From NCBI GenBank assembly GCA_013397865.1, contig VZTI01001730.1, positions 370,897 to 434,896 on the forward strand: a DNA stretch of 64,000 nt, read 5' to 3'. The DNA is from Struthidea cinerea. Lineage: Eukaryota > Chordata > Aves > Passeriformes > Corcoracidae. Of this stretch, positions 37,886 to 51,600 are shown in pieces; position 1 is the stretch's first letter; every line of letters starts with the position of its first letter. The notes beneath the pieces were generated by a model, which worked only from the letters and a program-made list of their open reading frames with translations, searched no databases and was not told where the DNA came from. Made by a program: the position numbers and the translations under genes.

Positions 37886-40800
37886 TTGCTGCACAGCTGC
37901 CTCCATTCCCAGTAAGGGCCAGGCCTGCCAGGAGCACTGCTGAGATCCTTCCCCTGCTCACAGCAGAGCTGGAGCCATGGGAAATGCTGTTGGAAAGGGA
38001 GAGGTTGTTGAGCTCCCACACCCACCCTGTGACAGAGCACCTGGCTGTGCACCATGGCCAGGTGAGATATGTGCAGCAAGGAACAGTTACTTTTACAGAA
38101 GAGGAAAAGATCCATTGCAGCTATTTAACAGATAAATTTGAAGTCAGCCTTCACCAAAAAGAATTCAGATTTACTGTAACTGATTTTGGCTTTCCACCTG
38201 CAGAGCAAGATTGAAGGAATATTCAGAGAAGATTAAAACACAGGGCTTTGGCTACTGCTTTGTAAAGCACTTGGTATCCCAGTCATGTTTGGGATTCTTC
38301 CTCCTGCCTGACTAATTACTTCTATTTCCTGTTTTCTTTGAAACTGCTACTATGTTCTGCATTGCTGGAATCCAAAATATTGTTTCATGGAACATGATTG
38401 TATTTGTGCATACCACAAACTCCAGAGATGCCAAATTCCTTTTTGTGCTACTGCTCCAGCTCTTGAAAAAATATTTCCCATCTCCAACAAATATCAACAC
38501 CTCTCCCCCAAGAAAAGTGTGAAAGCTTCAAACCCATATAAAAATGTTTCACCACAAAAAAACAGTCATGAGAAATTTTATTTCTCTATCTGCACTCACT
38601 GCCTGCCTTATTCTGCACTCAGACGATTTGGTGAAAAAAAAAATTTGATGGCCACTCATTTCATGAATTCATTTAATTTGAAAACATGTTCATTTCCTTC
38701 AGCTGAAAGAAAAGTCATGGAATTAAAGCAAAAACCAGGGAAATTGTGGATTTTTCTTAACACTGCCACTGGTTAAGAGATGGGCCCACTATCACACAGA
38801 TGATTTTTCTTTTACTGAAAAAAAAAAAGCAAAAAGGTTATAATACTCAGTTCCAGGGAATTCAGATTTTGGTGCGTTCACATCTGCAAAGGGATGCAAG
38901 GTCAGCTCATGGGAAGTCAAATGTATTCCAGCTCTTTGTTATGTTCTCTTGTACAGTAACTTCAGGATTTTTTGTATAAAAATCTGGGATTCTGCAAGTA
39001 AACTCCCACTGAAATTCCACGTTTTAGGTACTTCCCTGTCCCCAGCCAGTGTCAGGCTGCAGCCTGCACATGTGTTTTATAGTCTTTGTCTCCTCCTCAT
39101 ATTTAGGAATGCTCTCTGCTGTCTTGCTTTTGTGTCCTTCTCCCTGCACACCACTCCTATTCTCATCATTAATGGTTGATAAATAGCTAATGAGTGGCTT
39201 GGACATTAGGGCCTCCCTTTCCATCTGGGCTACATGCTATTTTACAGGCCCTGCTAAGTCTTTATTAGATTTGGGTGCACATTATTGATTTAGGTAGATG
39301 AGGTCGTTGTAACCTCATCTCAAAGAGAAAGGAAGCAGGAGAAGCCAAATGTAATTCAGCTGTTATTTTCTGTAGCACTGCAAATCAATAGGAGCGGAAA
39401 AGTCAAAACAAAACCAAAAAGTGTCCATTAAAAAAAAAAATAAATTCATAACTAGACCTTAAACCAAATGCAATGGTCTTACAGGCACTTGGAAGCAAGG
39501 AACTGAGGCTATAAAAGTTAAGAGCTTTTCCTGTTTTAGCACTACAGAATAGGTGGTAGGTTCTAGTGAAGAGACAACGTTAATAAAATACCAGGCTGTT
39601 CCTAGGGCAAAGGGACATCTATTTATAGAATAAGAACACTTTACCTAACATACAGTGATGGCTTAATAAAAGGGCATCTTTTGCTTAAGTTATTTTTACT
39701 CCTGTTAAATGGCCATATCAGCACCTGCAGCTCTAATAAAAGAAGAGCTCAGGCTTTATACTAAACACTTTTGAGCATCCTGTCAGAGGTAACTTAAGCA
39801 CAGAAATCCCACAGAAAGTCTGGCATTCAGGGCTGGTCCCTCTGAAAGATTTCAGCACGCTGTCATCACTTATAATCGTACAGATGTGAACACCAAGGAT
39901 GTATACAGATTCAAAAAGACCCTGCAAAAGTGCATGGAAAAGAAGCCTGGAGGGACTTCAGGAAAGAAATCCTTGCATAGATGTGTACAAGAGTTGTGTA
40001 TTCATCCTGCCCTGAAGCCCGTTCCATACAAGGGGCAATGTGAGGTGAGGACAGCACTGACACAGCTGCCGCGTGCCCGGAGACTCACTGGTGGCTCTGT
40101 GCCTCTTCCTCCTCTTCCCAGCAGTGGTGTCAGGCCAGCCCTGTCCTCCCCAGCTCCACCAGACATCTCACAGCTGTCAGTTCAAAGCAGAGGTGATCCC
40201 AAGCTGAGCACCTGCCCCTGAGAGAGAGGTGCCAACTCCAGCTCAGCATCCCCTTAGCCATCCCCATCTGGCCCCACGAGGGCCTCTCTCGTCATTCTCT
40301 GTTCTGGACAATGTAGCCCAGGGTGGCAAATTCCACCAGGCAGCAGAGCACTTAGCCAAACTCACAAAGGACTTGAGTATTGTGTGCCTAATCCTTGGGC
40401 ATTTTGGGATTCCCATCCTAAGGCCACATACCAAACCACACAAAAGCGATTTTCACCTGGACACGGGGTTGCTGTTCCCTCCTAATGCACCGTGACAGGC
40501 TGCCGGCTGCTCCCAAATCACAGTTCTTTGATCTCCCCGTTCTAAAGGAATATGAAATTCAAGACTGCTGGTTGTATCCAGGAGCTGTCAAGTTCCACTA
40601 ATCTCCCTCCCTCTCACATGACCCCCAGCTGGTGTTTACCTCTGCAGCCACATTCTGGTGTGGAATTCCAAAGTCAGGGAGCACGGAGCTGCCGTGAGGG
40701 GCCTTGGGTCACTTGCACAGAGTCAACTCCTGCAGGACTTTGTCCAGCTTATGCCTGAGCCTGCGCAAACCACTCTGTGCTATTTAGCAGATGGATTTGG

Positions 40801-43599
40801 TTACCTGGAAGAATTCCAGGCTGGCAGCACAGCCCCCTCCCTGCAGTGCCACAGCAGTAGCCTACAGGGAGACCCCGTAACTCAGCAGGGCAAGAACCAA
40901 ACTCTTTATCCACTCCTGTGTTTCACCTGGTATGATCAATGGTGGTGTAAGTGCTCCTTTTCTTCTTGCCCACTAATGACCAGCATTAAATGCTCATCAA
41001 TGTGTGAGAACAGTCACACAGGAGTCTCTCTTTGTTTTCTGGTAAGAGAAACCACGACAGAGCACAATATATTCCATTTTACTGCACCCATGACCAGCTC
41101 CCAACCAAGCACTGCAACCTCACCGCCCACCAAGCACAGGTGCATCTCCAACCCATTGCTTTAAACCAGCCAGAGAGTCAACATCCTGGGAATCCGTGTG
41201 ATTTCTAAGACACTGGAGAAGGACTTGGAGAATTTTTGAGTTGCACACATCTCCAGGCACTTCTGCAAATGATGCTGAGTGCACCCAGCTCACACCACAG
41301 GATCCCTGCTATTCTGCAGTCTGCAGCAGAGCACTAAATGCAATCCTCTCCAACAGAGAAGTCTGGGACACTTATGAGAAAATGTGACCGTATCTGTCCA
41401 AAATGCAATTAAGAAACTACTGCCCCAGGGGCAGAGCACCTTAGCTTTCATTTACCATTTTGTGGTTTCACAATTACACTAAAAAGGTCAAAACATTCCT
41501 TCACCAAACTGTTTTGAGTGAAAAGTTGTGTATTTCTATCTGGTGTCAGGGATCACTAGCCTGTCTCCAGCTCATACCAGATGTGCAGACCAATTCCTAG
41601 TCTTCCTCATCTTCCAAAGATTAGAAAGGTCCTTGGACCTAAACCACAACAAATTATAGCAGCCACCATCACCACAGCTGAACATGCAAGCCACCCATGC
41701 AGTGATTGGGTGTGAGTTGTAGGCCCATGTGAATGTTCATTTTCTAGGTAAAAAGACAAGGAGAAGCTGTAAAGTGAAAGGTTTTTTTGTTTGACCCAGT
41801 AAGGGCCTTTATTCAAGCTCCACTCCCTCGCTCCAGCTTAGGTCCAATTCTCTCTTGTTGGATTTAGCTGCTGCTACAGCCAGAATTTCCTTTTTGCCTC
41901 ATTAGCCAGAGCAGTGGCTAGTTTTAAAGCTTTGCTAACACTTCCTTCCTTCTCGCCATCCATAATGCTCCATCAGATATCATCATGGTTCAGTGAGAAA
42001 ATAATGAAGAAAAATGGGCATTCCATAGTTTGCTGAGACTCCTTGCTCTGCTGCTCTCAATTTTGCTTTTTGTTAATTCCTGAAACACTTCTGCCAGGCA
42101 ATACCTCCTCTGCAGCAGGAAGCAGCAGTCCTGGAATCACAGAAACCAAGGTCTGTGCCCACACAGCAGCAGAGAGAGATGCTGTGGACCTGGCAGTTCT
42201 GATCCTTGGAGTTCACACTGGCCACGTCTCTGCTCCATATGGATACACCCAAACATGTGCATGAATACGGAGCTGAGGGCTCCTCAGACACTTAACAGCA
42301 TCTGTGGCAGGGAGCCACAAGCTGTGAAAAGAGCCAAAACACCCCACACGTTTGTGAAGAAATATACCATGTAGTTAACTGTCAATGTACACAGCTTATT
42401 CCCTCCCCACCACCATTCAGCCAAAGAAATCCTTGAGTCACCGCTGCCTGAAAAGCAGTGATATTTCAAAGTAGCCACATGCAGATTAGCCAGCACTTTT
42501 GTTGGCTCCAAAAGAGTCAACACAAGCTGATCTTCCAGCCCCAGACACACCAGGCCTCCTGCTGCCGTTTATGTGGCCGCAAGCAGAGATCACAGTCTTA
42601 TGTTCTCATCCCTCCCCAGTCAGTGCCTGGGCTGGCTCCTTGCTTGGCTCAGACTCAAAACCAGCGTTGTCTGCAGCAAACACACAACTTGTGGCCACCT
42701 GGGCCGTGGTGCATCACTGAACACTCAGAACAGTGCTCCCTGGAGTTACAAGCTGGGGTAAATCAGAGGGATCACGACAAAACAAACACCAGTAGGTCAT
42801 CTTTAATTCAGAAATTGTGCTCTGTATTCCCAACCACCACCATCAGACACTTTATCCTTCAATGTATAGACACTTTTCAACCTGCAGACCAAGAGCCCTG
42901 GGGAATCCTGAGACGATTCTACAAAGGGTAATTAAGAAAAGTGAGTCTGTTGTTAATGGACTAAAATTAGCTCTATGGGGATCCATGTACTCACTGAAAA
43001 GTTTTTTTTAATAAGAAAAAAAGAAGGCTTACACAGACACTCACTGCACAAAGAGTTCATTCTCCAAAGTGGCAGTCAGAGACACCTTCTTGGCCCCTCT
43101 CCCGCACAGATCACATCCCTGCGCTGCCTGTCCCCGTGCATTGCTGACCAGCTCTGTGCGGGGTGACCTCCTGCTATGCTGTTGTTTTACACAAGCTCAA
43201 CCCATAAGAACCAAAATCAAACAGCAAAAGATCTCTGGACTGAGACCTAAGCAGTAGAAAACTTCTTTCCTAAAAGTACTATTCATAAAATTGAGAACAA
43301 ACTCACCTGGAGACAGCTCCTGTAGCACAGTATCGCTGATCAAATACTGCCACGTGCTCACTCCAAAGAGAAGCCCTGCCTCTCGCCACATGCGCCCAGT
43401 CCTCTCTAAACTTCATTAAAGTCTAGTAAAAAATAAATAAGATAAATTTCATTTGCATTTATTACACGAATTAGAAGAGCTTGCCAGATGGGGAGCTCTC
43501 CTCCAGCAGGGCCCTTGTTTTCCAGGAGAGAAAAGCACTGGCACTACCCAGCTGTTTGGGGCCTGTGATGTTCCCTCTCCTAGAAAACCATCGCCCCTG

Positions 43600-43900
43600 G
43601 CTTCTCCCTGTAATTAGTTCGTGCTAATACCCTTGGCTGGGCTGTGGAAAAGTCACATTCTGAAAGATCACCCTTGCGAACAGCTGTACTCGGGAGACAA
43701 AACGTCACCACTCCAAGCTGTCAGCCAATTCATCTCCAGCGAAAGTCAACCGGGCCATAAATTGGGAGTTCTTTATCTCGGGACAGCAGACTGAGCGGGG
43801 CTTTAATTGCTGAGCCATGCTAATGAGCCTGGTTTGTGACACAAGGTGCTTCGTGGTGGCTCTGTTTGAGAGCACGGCACTGTCACCCCCCCCGAGGGCA
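43600..43900. other. Candidate conserved non-coding element
   Basis: About 300 bp with TGTAATTAGTTCG, GTGCTAATAC, CTTTATCTCG (GATA-type), CTTTAATTGC and the POU/octamer-like CATGCTAATGAG. Several CpG sites are retained. It is one of the more enhancer-like blocks in the window by composition. Confidence 0.3.
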
Positions 43901-44389
43901 CGCACAATCAGCTTAGAGCTGAGGCCGTCTGGATGCAGAGAAGAAATCGTGTAACAGCCCCCTCAGCATGGCACCTTATCAAAGGCATCATTAACAGCTG
44001 CTTCGTGGAGTGGCAGGAGCCTCTCCTGGGTCAGCTCAGTTCAGTTCGCTTCTATTCTTTCCTCCCTTCTTTTGGTTTTTTCTTTTTTTTTCCCTAAATC
44101 GTGAGTTCTGTAAACATCGCTGTCAAATCATCTGCAGGGGAACAAAAAGATACCAAGAATTTAGTGTTTCCTCACAGATAAGAGCTGTGTCTGGTTTTAA
44201 AAGGAATTAAAACAAAACAAATCATGCCCGGGGAAAAGCAAAGAGACAAAAGAGTATCAGCTGAAGTCTTTCTTGCTGACTTCTTGAGTCAAGCTCTACT
44301 TCAGCCCGGATTTCACTTTTTACCTTCTGGGTTAGGGGCTGCAGTAATGCAAACAGTTATTTTAGCATTCATATTTTGGCAAATCATCA

Positions 44390-44560
44390 GAGAATCACAG
44401 AATGGTATGGGCTGGAAGGGATCTTAAAGACCATGTAGTTTCAATTCCACTTCCATGGGTAGAGAGCCTTCTGCTAGATCAGGTTACTGAGAGCCTGATC
44501 TTCAACACCTCCAGGGATGGGGAGTCCACAGCCTCCCTGGGCAAAATAATAGCCCAGGTG
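44390..44560 (-). mobile_element. CR1 LINE, 5'-truncated 3' tail
   Basis: The plus strand reads AGAATCACAGAATGG (two terminal-repeat units) followed by GGCTGGAAGGGATCTTAAAG, a diverged middle, and CACCTCCAGGGATGGGGAGT with CAGCCTCCCTGGGCA, all in the order of an inverted avian CR1 3' end. The sequence to about 44680 may be a more diverged continuation. More substitutions than the 12.0 kb copy suggest an older insertion. Confidence 0.9.
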
Positions 44561-44827
44561 GGCACAAGGCTATGGAATTCCTTGTCCAGTTATCAAATGC
44601 TCTTTCATTTGCCCCATTAATGATGAGGCTTGCTTGCCACAGGAAGCCCAAGCCACATTTCCACGGGTAAGACCAGTGCTCAGCATCTTTAAAAATCATT
44701 AGTACTTAAATGTGGCATTATTATTCTTATGCTGCTACCCAGGGACACGTGCAGGCATCGCAGACCCCGTGTGCCAGACGCTCTACAAACATCCATTTCC
44801 CCAGTCCCTGAGATCTTTTAACCTGGG

Positions 44828-45170
44828 ACCCAACCTTGCATTCACTCACACACTTGAGTAACCACCAGCATCTCATGGCCCTACTGAAATCAACACAACT
44901 GATGAATGGAATGAAATCGGTAATTACCCATGTGCTTAATTATTTGCAGAACTGGGGGCTAAGTGCTTCATTTTTAGCTTTATGCTTGAAAATATTGGTT
45001 CTAATCTAGCGTGCCTCACTTCGCACTCAATCCCGCAAGGAACAGCGCGGTCTGGCCTAATTAAGCAAAAGCACTTAACGAAGTGTTTAAGCATGTGAAC
45101 AAACCTATTGACTGAACTCTGCATTGCTTGTGTTGGCTCAGCCCCTTGCAGGATGGGGCCCTTCAGCCCA
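44828..45170. repeat. Ancient palindromic amniote repeat (MITE-like), probably two copies
   Basis: The block begins GACCCAACCTTGCATTCACT and contains CACTTGAGTAACCA, CTACTGAAATCAAC and CCATGTGCTTAATT. A second part reads AAGTGTTTAAGCATGTGAAC, CCTATTGACTGAACTC and CCTTGCAGGATGGGGCC. These words (hormone-response-like TTAAGCATGTG arms around an ATTGACTTCAAT-type core, framed by GGCCCAATCCTGCA) recall a short inverted-repeat family common in turtles, crocodilians and birds. The family assignment is from memory. Confidence 0.5.
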
Positions 45171-47699
45171 GGTGTTAGGGGGACGTAACTGAGGGTGGGA
45201 AACACAACTCAAACCCCAAACCGGTCCAAGGCCAGGTGTTCAGGGTGTTGGACACCCCAGGGCTCCCCTGGCTGCTGTCCAGCAGTGTGGTGGGTGAGCC
45301 AGGAGCCCTGGCAGGGCTGAGGATCCACCAGCGTGTTCCCCTCTCCCATCCTGGATGGCATCCAAGTCTGCCCATGGAAGAGGGTGCACAGAGGCAGTGC
45401 TGGGATTTAAAGGGAAACTGCAAATATTCTCTGTAATTAACTGACTGGAAGTGCTCACGCTCAAAAGCACATCCCTCATTTAACACTGGCCACAGCTCCC
45501 GCTCTGCAGCAGGGAAACAGCCCAGCCCTGCTGCAGCACAGATGTCCCGGGGGCTGGAGCAGAGTGGACCTCCTTTGCTGCCAGACTGGGAGAGGCACAG
45601 GCCAGGGGTGGGGGCTGCCGAAGGGCACTTGCAGCCAGAGCCCTCTGCACCTCTGTTTCCAATTCTTTTTTTTTGCCAGGCTGAGGAGTACCTGCAACAG
45701 GGCACGTGAAAGAGGAGACCCAGCTCTCCCCAGGCCTGGGCTGCCTGGGATGAAGCCTCCAACCGTGGCTTGCCTCTAACAAGCCCTAATTTTAGGCCCT
45801 TTAGGACACAAAATAATGATAACACACTCCCTGGAAAAGAAATCCCCTTGGGCCTGTGTAAAATTAGCAGTGTGCTGACTGTCCCACTTTCGCTCCCGCT
45901 ATGTGGGGCAGGCTGGCTTATTAATACATCGGACTCATTTCAAGATCCTCTGCTTCCCCCCTTGCAAAGGGAGCCTGGAGGCAGCCAGACTGCTTCTCCC
46001 ACCAGTGCCAAAGGTGCCCCTCTTACCTTGACAGAGCCTCCTGCACGCCTTCTGGGAAGGCAGCAGGAGAGGACAGGGCAAGGTGGAGAAGCTGCAGAGG
46101 CTGCCCTGGTGTTGCAGGGGAGGAAGAGGAGGGATGTGCCCTTTGCTGGCACAAGAAACTCCCCAACAATGAGGGTGAAGCACAGCTTGGACTCTCCAAG
46201 GGGGGAGGAGATAAACCACAGGTGCTCTCCACGCTTCAGAGCAGCCTGGCAAGGCAGCAGGGACCTCAGTGCCACTCCTGGAAGGAGCTGTCCCTCTGTC
46301 CTACACACACAGAAACATACACACACACCTGGAAATAAAGCACAACAGAAAAACTTCTCAGAAGTGGCATCATTGCCATAATTCAATATTAGTGTAAAAT
46401 ACAACCTCTACCCACGAGCTCAGAGGAGATTGGTCCCTTGAGACCTGTTGTCTGCCCAAGTGAAAAATTCCTGACAGGACTCCCCAGGGTGAGGGAATTT
46501 CAGAGATGCTGTAAGATTTATTCCAGTGTGGAAGAAGAATCCCAGCTAAACTACAGTGTGCAAGGAGAAACCTGGGGAGAAGAGAAAAGGGGACCTGACT
46601 CCCAGACACATCTACAAGTGATTTAACTGCACACATTCGAACCATTCAAGGGGAGGGAACCTCAGCTAAAAGAACAAAGTTTTCAGAAATGAGGTTTTTC
46701 ATAATGTCACATAGCCTGTTCTTTCACTCCAGACTACGATCTGCTCCAACATTGTTTTATCTCACACTGTTCATGGTGATTGTTGTGATACTCCTAGCCT
46801 GAGCCAGCTTCCCTGGTAAATACTGATTTAACCTCAGCTCAAACAAAACCTCAAAAAACTACTACTGGTTTTGACTCAGATATGGAACCCAACAATGTCT
46901 GAAGAGAGAGAAAAGGAGAGATCTGGGGGAAAATGATGTTGTGTACCTTAAAAAAGAGGAGTGTGTAAACTGCCCTTGCCCCACACAGCCTCAAGAGCTA
47001 AGCCTAAGAATCAAATACATTTCAGTAAGCAAAAATCCACTGGAATGGCACTGTTTTTCCCTGTGTAGGTTTTTTTTTTTCTACCACAGAGACAGCAAGT
47101 TGTGTTGCTTGCTTTTTTTTCCCTTTCTACGAGGTACATTATTACATTTAAGTGCTTGTGTGTGTTTATTAATAGAGCAAAAATGAGTGAACGAGGAGCT
47201 GCTCTGGGGAGGCTGAAAGCCTGTACTGGAGCAATGAATCAGAGGAGAAAATCCATTTAGGAAAGTGCTCATTTTAAGACAAGTTCCTTTCACATTTGAG
47301 TCATTCCCCTCTACCCCCCAAATGTAATCAGACCCAGTGACATGTCAGTCCTACAACACCAAGTACACGATGCAGGCAGCTCCAGCTGCATCTGCTGATG
47401 TTGTGCTACAAAACAATCAGAGAGTGACCAACAGCAGCTCCAGTGTGCTGGGAAGCAATGAATGATCACTAGAAACAGTTAGAAAACATCCCTCACTCAG
47501 CGAGGCCTGAGTCGGGCTGTATAGGAACCCCCGTTAACACCGGCACTGTCACAGCTACTGCTGCCACGTCGTGGGTGGAAGAGATGGGACCTGAGCTGAT
47601 TCTGGCCCTCCACAACATACCCTGTATCCACAGGTGAGCCCCAGGGCTGCAAAGCCCTCCTGGGCTGCTGGGGACAGGTCACAGCTCCTTGCAGCTGCT

Positions 47700-47867
47700 C
47701 TCCAGAGGCACAGGCACCATCACTGCTCGCTCCAGAGCAGGGAGAGGGTCCTGCTGTGCTCAGTGCTGCTGACAAACCCAGAGCTCCAGAGGCACAGGCA
47801 CCATCACTGCTCGCTCCAGAGCAGGGAGAGGGTCCTGCTGTGCTCAGTGCTGCTGACAAAACCAGAG
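47700..47867. repeat. 84-bp tandem duplication, two near-identical copies
   Basis: The 84-bp unit at 47700-47783 is repeated at 47784-47867 with a single visible mismatch (C47777 against A47861). Each unit begins CTCCAGAGGCACAGGCACC. Because 84 is divisible by three, an open frame runs through both copies, but the predicted peptide is low in complexity and I see no gene. The high identity points to a recent duplication or a length-variable minisatellite. Confidence 0.95.
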
Positions 47868-48409
47868 GAAAGAGCTGGAGAAGTGCACACACAGAAACAG
47901 ACACAAACGTGGGCACAATTCCCAAAGCAGTGCAAAAGCAGGTCCCTGCAGCTGGCCTTGAAAAGGGAGTCAGAAGAAAGCGAGGCACACCGGGAAGACG
48001 TGCCAGCAAAGGTCACCAGAGAGGGAGAGCACACATCGCTCACTTGCTAATGAAAGGTGTTCAGTAACGTGAGAGGAAATATTTCAAGACCAGCTCATCA
48101 CTTATCACAGCCCCCCCCCAGCTCTGGCAGGGACACTTGAACTCCTGCTACCTGGGGACCCCAAAGCTCCCCGAGGACACCAAAGGTCACGTGTATTTCA
48201 TTCATTCACTGTTTCCAAAGGGCATTGTTATTTACTTGCTGTCAGTATGGCAGTTTCAGCACTGTCTTGGCTTTGCTAAAATAGTTTCCCAGCCAGTGGG
48301 AGGCTGCTGCTGGATCCAGCAGAGCCAGGACAGTCTCTGATGTGGCCGTATCCCCCGGCAAACCCCGGCACCAAGCCCCTGTGTTTACAGGATCGCCGTT
48401 CCTCCGTGC

Positions 48410-48620
48410 ACTCAAACGAAATTAGCTGATTTCAGACAGTGCCTAATGAAAGCTGAGTTTTTCCATGCCAGCATTTGCCTTTCCAGCCTGAAAACACACA
48501 GCTGGAAGATTGGCCTGGCATTCATGCTGCAGCATGTGACTCTTTAATGAGGGAGGTCTACGAACTGCAGGACTAATGCACACAGGCGCAAAAGCAGCTC
48601 CCCGACGTGACCTGCTTCAC
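48410..48620. other. Candidate conserved non-coding element
   Basis: Contains CGAAATTAGCTGATTTC, GCCTAATGAAAG, CATTCATGCTGCAGCATG (a near-perfect palindrome), CTTTAATGAGG and GGACTAATGCAC. No recognised repeats. Confidence 0.25.
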
Positions 48621-51600
48621 TGGAGTGGAAGGATTTTTTTTGGTGATTAAGGCCCACTATGGGGAAACAAACCTATTCTTGGCTCTTTCACAGCCCTAGC
48701 AGGTGATTACGAACAAATTCTATAACCATGTTCTACCTTAGGAGTACCCCACCATAATAACGAGATAAAAATGCTCTTTCCCACAGGAGGATGCAGCAGG
48801 TTCAGGTATAAGCAGGATGAATGTCACAGCAATGCTTGTAAAACGTCAAGACTAAAATTGGAGCAAGCCCTGCAGTGTTGGCTTTGAAAGCCTGCATGGA
48901 ATGGCTGGATCACAGCGGTTTTTGGATCTCTGAGCAACACCTGCAGCAAATGTGGCTTCACTGCTCCCCTCCTCCCTGCCATCCTACCCAACAGCAGCCT
49001 GCTTGGAAAACATCAGGAAGGAGAAGCCAGCAAGCAGAGCAGCAGTTACATGGCTGGGTGTCAACAAGCATTTCGTGCCCACACAGGGCACCAAGGGATA
49101 AGTTTTCCCTCCCTCCCTCCCACCTCCAGGTACCACACTGCTGGCTGGGCTGCGGCTTCTCCTGCAGAAGGGCAGAGGGCATCTCGTTCCTGAGCCACCT
49201 CTTCCCCCACCTCTAACATCAAGAAGGAAATAAATCAAAGCAAGTGAGGTGCTCAGGAACCAACATGGCAGGAAAAGTGTCTTTTTCCTATTTTTAATTC
49301 AGTCTTTGCATACTTATGCCAACAGCTATTGCAGCTAGACCTAAAGGTGCTGCATTGCCCAAGGGCTGAAGGTTGTCCCTGCAGCAACAGGGATTTCCTT
49401 GGAGCCTGACAGGTGAAGGCAGTGCCAGACCCCTTCAGTCCCAGTAAAGAGGAGTGTCAGGCACCACTCAATCTCCTGAACACTCCCAACAGTCTGCATC
49501 ACCTTTTTCTAATTTGCTTCTGAAAGAAACAGTGAAACAACATTTTCTATCTGCTGTTGCAGGAGAAAGTCACAAAAAAAACAGAAAGAGAAAGTGAATG
49601 ACTAACTAGAAAATAATAAAACTGGAGCTGGCCTGAGGGGCTGCAGCCCCAGCCCATGTGCAGAGTGTGCTGTTTCAGTGAAACCAACGTAAAGTCAACT
49701 CTGTCCAGTTCACACAGTTCCACAGTTGGTGTCAGTACCAAGAGCAACTTCTGTGCAAAAGTTTTTGCTGCTCCCCCATCATTCTGATTCAGAAATATTG
49801 TCCTATCTGCTTTAAATTGCTTCACACTGGTGGGTTTTTTCTGGCTTATTGCTACAACTCTCTCCTCCCTGTTTATACACATTGTCTCCTGGTTTTCCAC
49901 AGAGCACGTAAAAGCCAACCCAGATTTTCATATTTCACAGACCCTCTTTTTTTCCAAATCACTTCAGGCCTCCCACGGTCCTGGGATTAGCTCAGCTTTT
50001 TCTTTTTTTGCATCCACAGAACAAAAATATTATAGTTACATAAAAAACCCAGAGCTTTCCATCCTGAGAGCCATGGGAAGGGGGGAGGGCAGAGCTTGGC
50101 CACTGCCACAATCACAGCCAGTGCTGCTGACATGCTTCAAACCACGCTCAACTCACTGCCAACGTGGGCAGCCTCTGTGTTTGATCTCTGTGTCTACAGG
50201 ATCTTAACAACCAAGTCCTGGTAGCAGAAAAATGGCTGGAATAACAACAGGTTGCTATGGGATGGCCGTCACCGGACAGGGGAGAGGGGCACCTGCCCTG
50301 CACTGATGGGAGCAGCGTGGCTGGAGGGGCAGCCAGACCTCCCACCCCTGCTCCCAGGCTCACTGCTCCTTTTCCCTAAACGCAGGTTGATTTCTGACCT
50401 TAAACTACTTGATGGGCTTCCCTGGAGTATCCAGCGTGGTTTCCATGGAAGTCTCCTCTTTACAATGGGATAAAAATGTGTCTGAGCTCTTCCTCACATG
50501 CTAGCAAACACTGGAGGAAAACAACAGAAGCCTCCATGAGAAAACCTCTCCGCTGTTTTGCAAAGACATAAAAATCAGTGATACAAAAAAACGCTGCATC
50601 GAAGCATCTTAAAAATCCAACCCACAATCTTTTTTCTCATTATGAAGAATATTTTTCAAAACAAACTCCTTCAAGTAGATGCAGCTGCCTGCATCCAGCA
50701 AAGAAAGAGGTATAAAGCCTGCCCTCAGACAGCATTTCAGGCAGCATTTAATAAAATCCCAAAGATTTTAGTGTTGTTTGCCATACCATACAGTGTTTCC
50801 AGGAGTAGATCCAAACATTTAGATTTAAACATCTCTGTCCTGTTTAAAAAACCTTGAAATGCAGAAAGTGTGGTTGTGTTTTGCCTGATGCAAATCTGAG
50901 AGGAAGTGGGGAGAGAAAGGGGATGGAGTGAGCCGGTAAGAAACACGATGACAACCAGCACCACCACCTAGACAGTCCAGCACGGATTATACAGCTATGG
51001 ATTTACATTTTAAAATATTAGCATGGTGTCACTGGCAAAATTGACTCATGGTAAGTCAAAGACACCATGACCACATTTGTGTAAGTCCCAGAATTTAAGG
51101 ACAATTAACTTTATTTCTCTTTGTTTCATTTCACAGTAACTTTGACCCTCTTACACCGCTCTTTCAAAGCACGGTGAACATCTTTGAATCCGGTGTTGTG
51201 ATGTTTTGTGACATTGCTGAACAACAGTACAGCACCTCTGCCTGCTGCCTTAAACAGAAGGAATTCTGGCAATTTTAAAAACTCCATTAATAAGAAGCAA
51301 CCCTGTTTTGGGGAGGATTTCACCTCTCCCTCCATTTGCAGATGAATGAAGCCCTCTCTCGTTCCTGTTCCCCCTTTTGCAGGCACTGTCATTGCAGCAG
51401 CATTTCTCCAGACCACAGCCATGGCCACGACCAAAATAACTGTTTAAATGAAACCATCTGGATTCTGCACGGGTGAATTTATGCTGTGAGGTTTTCTTGA
51501 GCAGCAGCAAAACATATCTAAAGATGGGTGAAATCTGGCACGTGTCAAAATAAAATAGTGACATTTTTAAAATTTCTCACGATTTCTGGGAAAAAGAAAG

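Larger units (their letters stand above)
31854..44389. other. Intergenic, no gene recognised
   Basis: It holds the repeat relic at 33.8 kb, the 19-bp tandem repeat at 34.5 kb, the old LINE at 37.65 kb and the candidate regulatory block at 43.6 kb. The GC-richer stretches at 34.0-35.7 and 40.0-41.2 kb have longer open frames, but these look like compositional by-products. Confidence 0.65.

Noticed and set aside
45175..45825. Minus-strand open frame of 216 codons
   Set aside because: Locally GC-rich sequence with no recognisable domain. Equally long overlapping frames occur on both strands.
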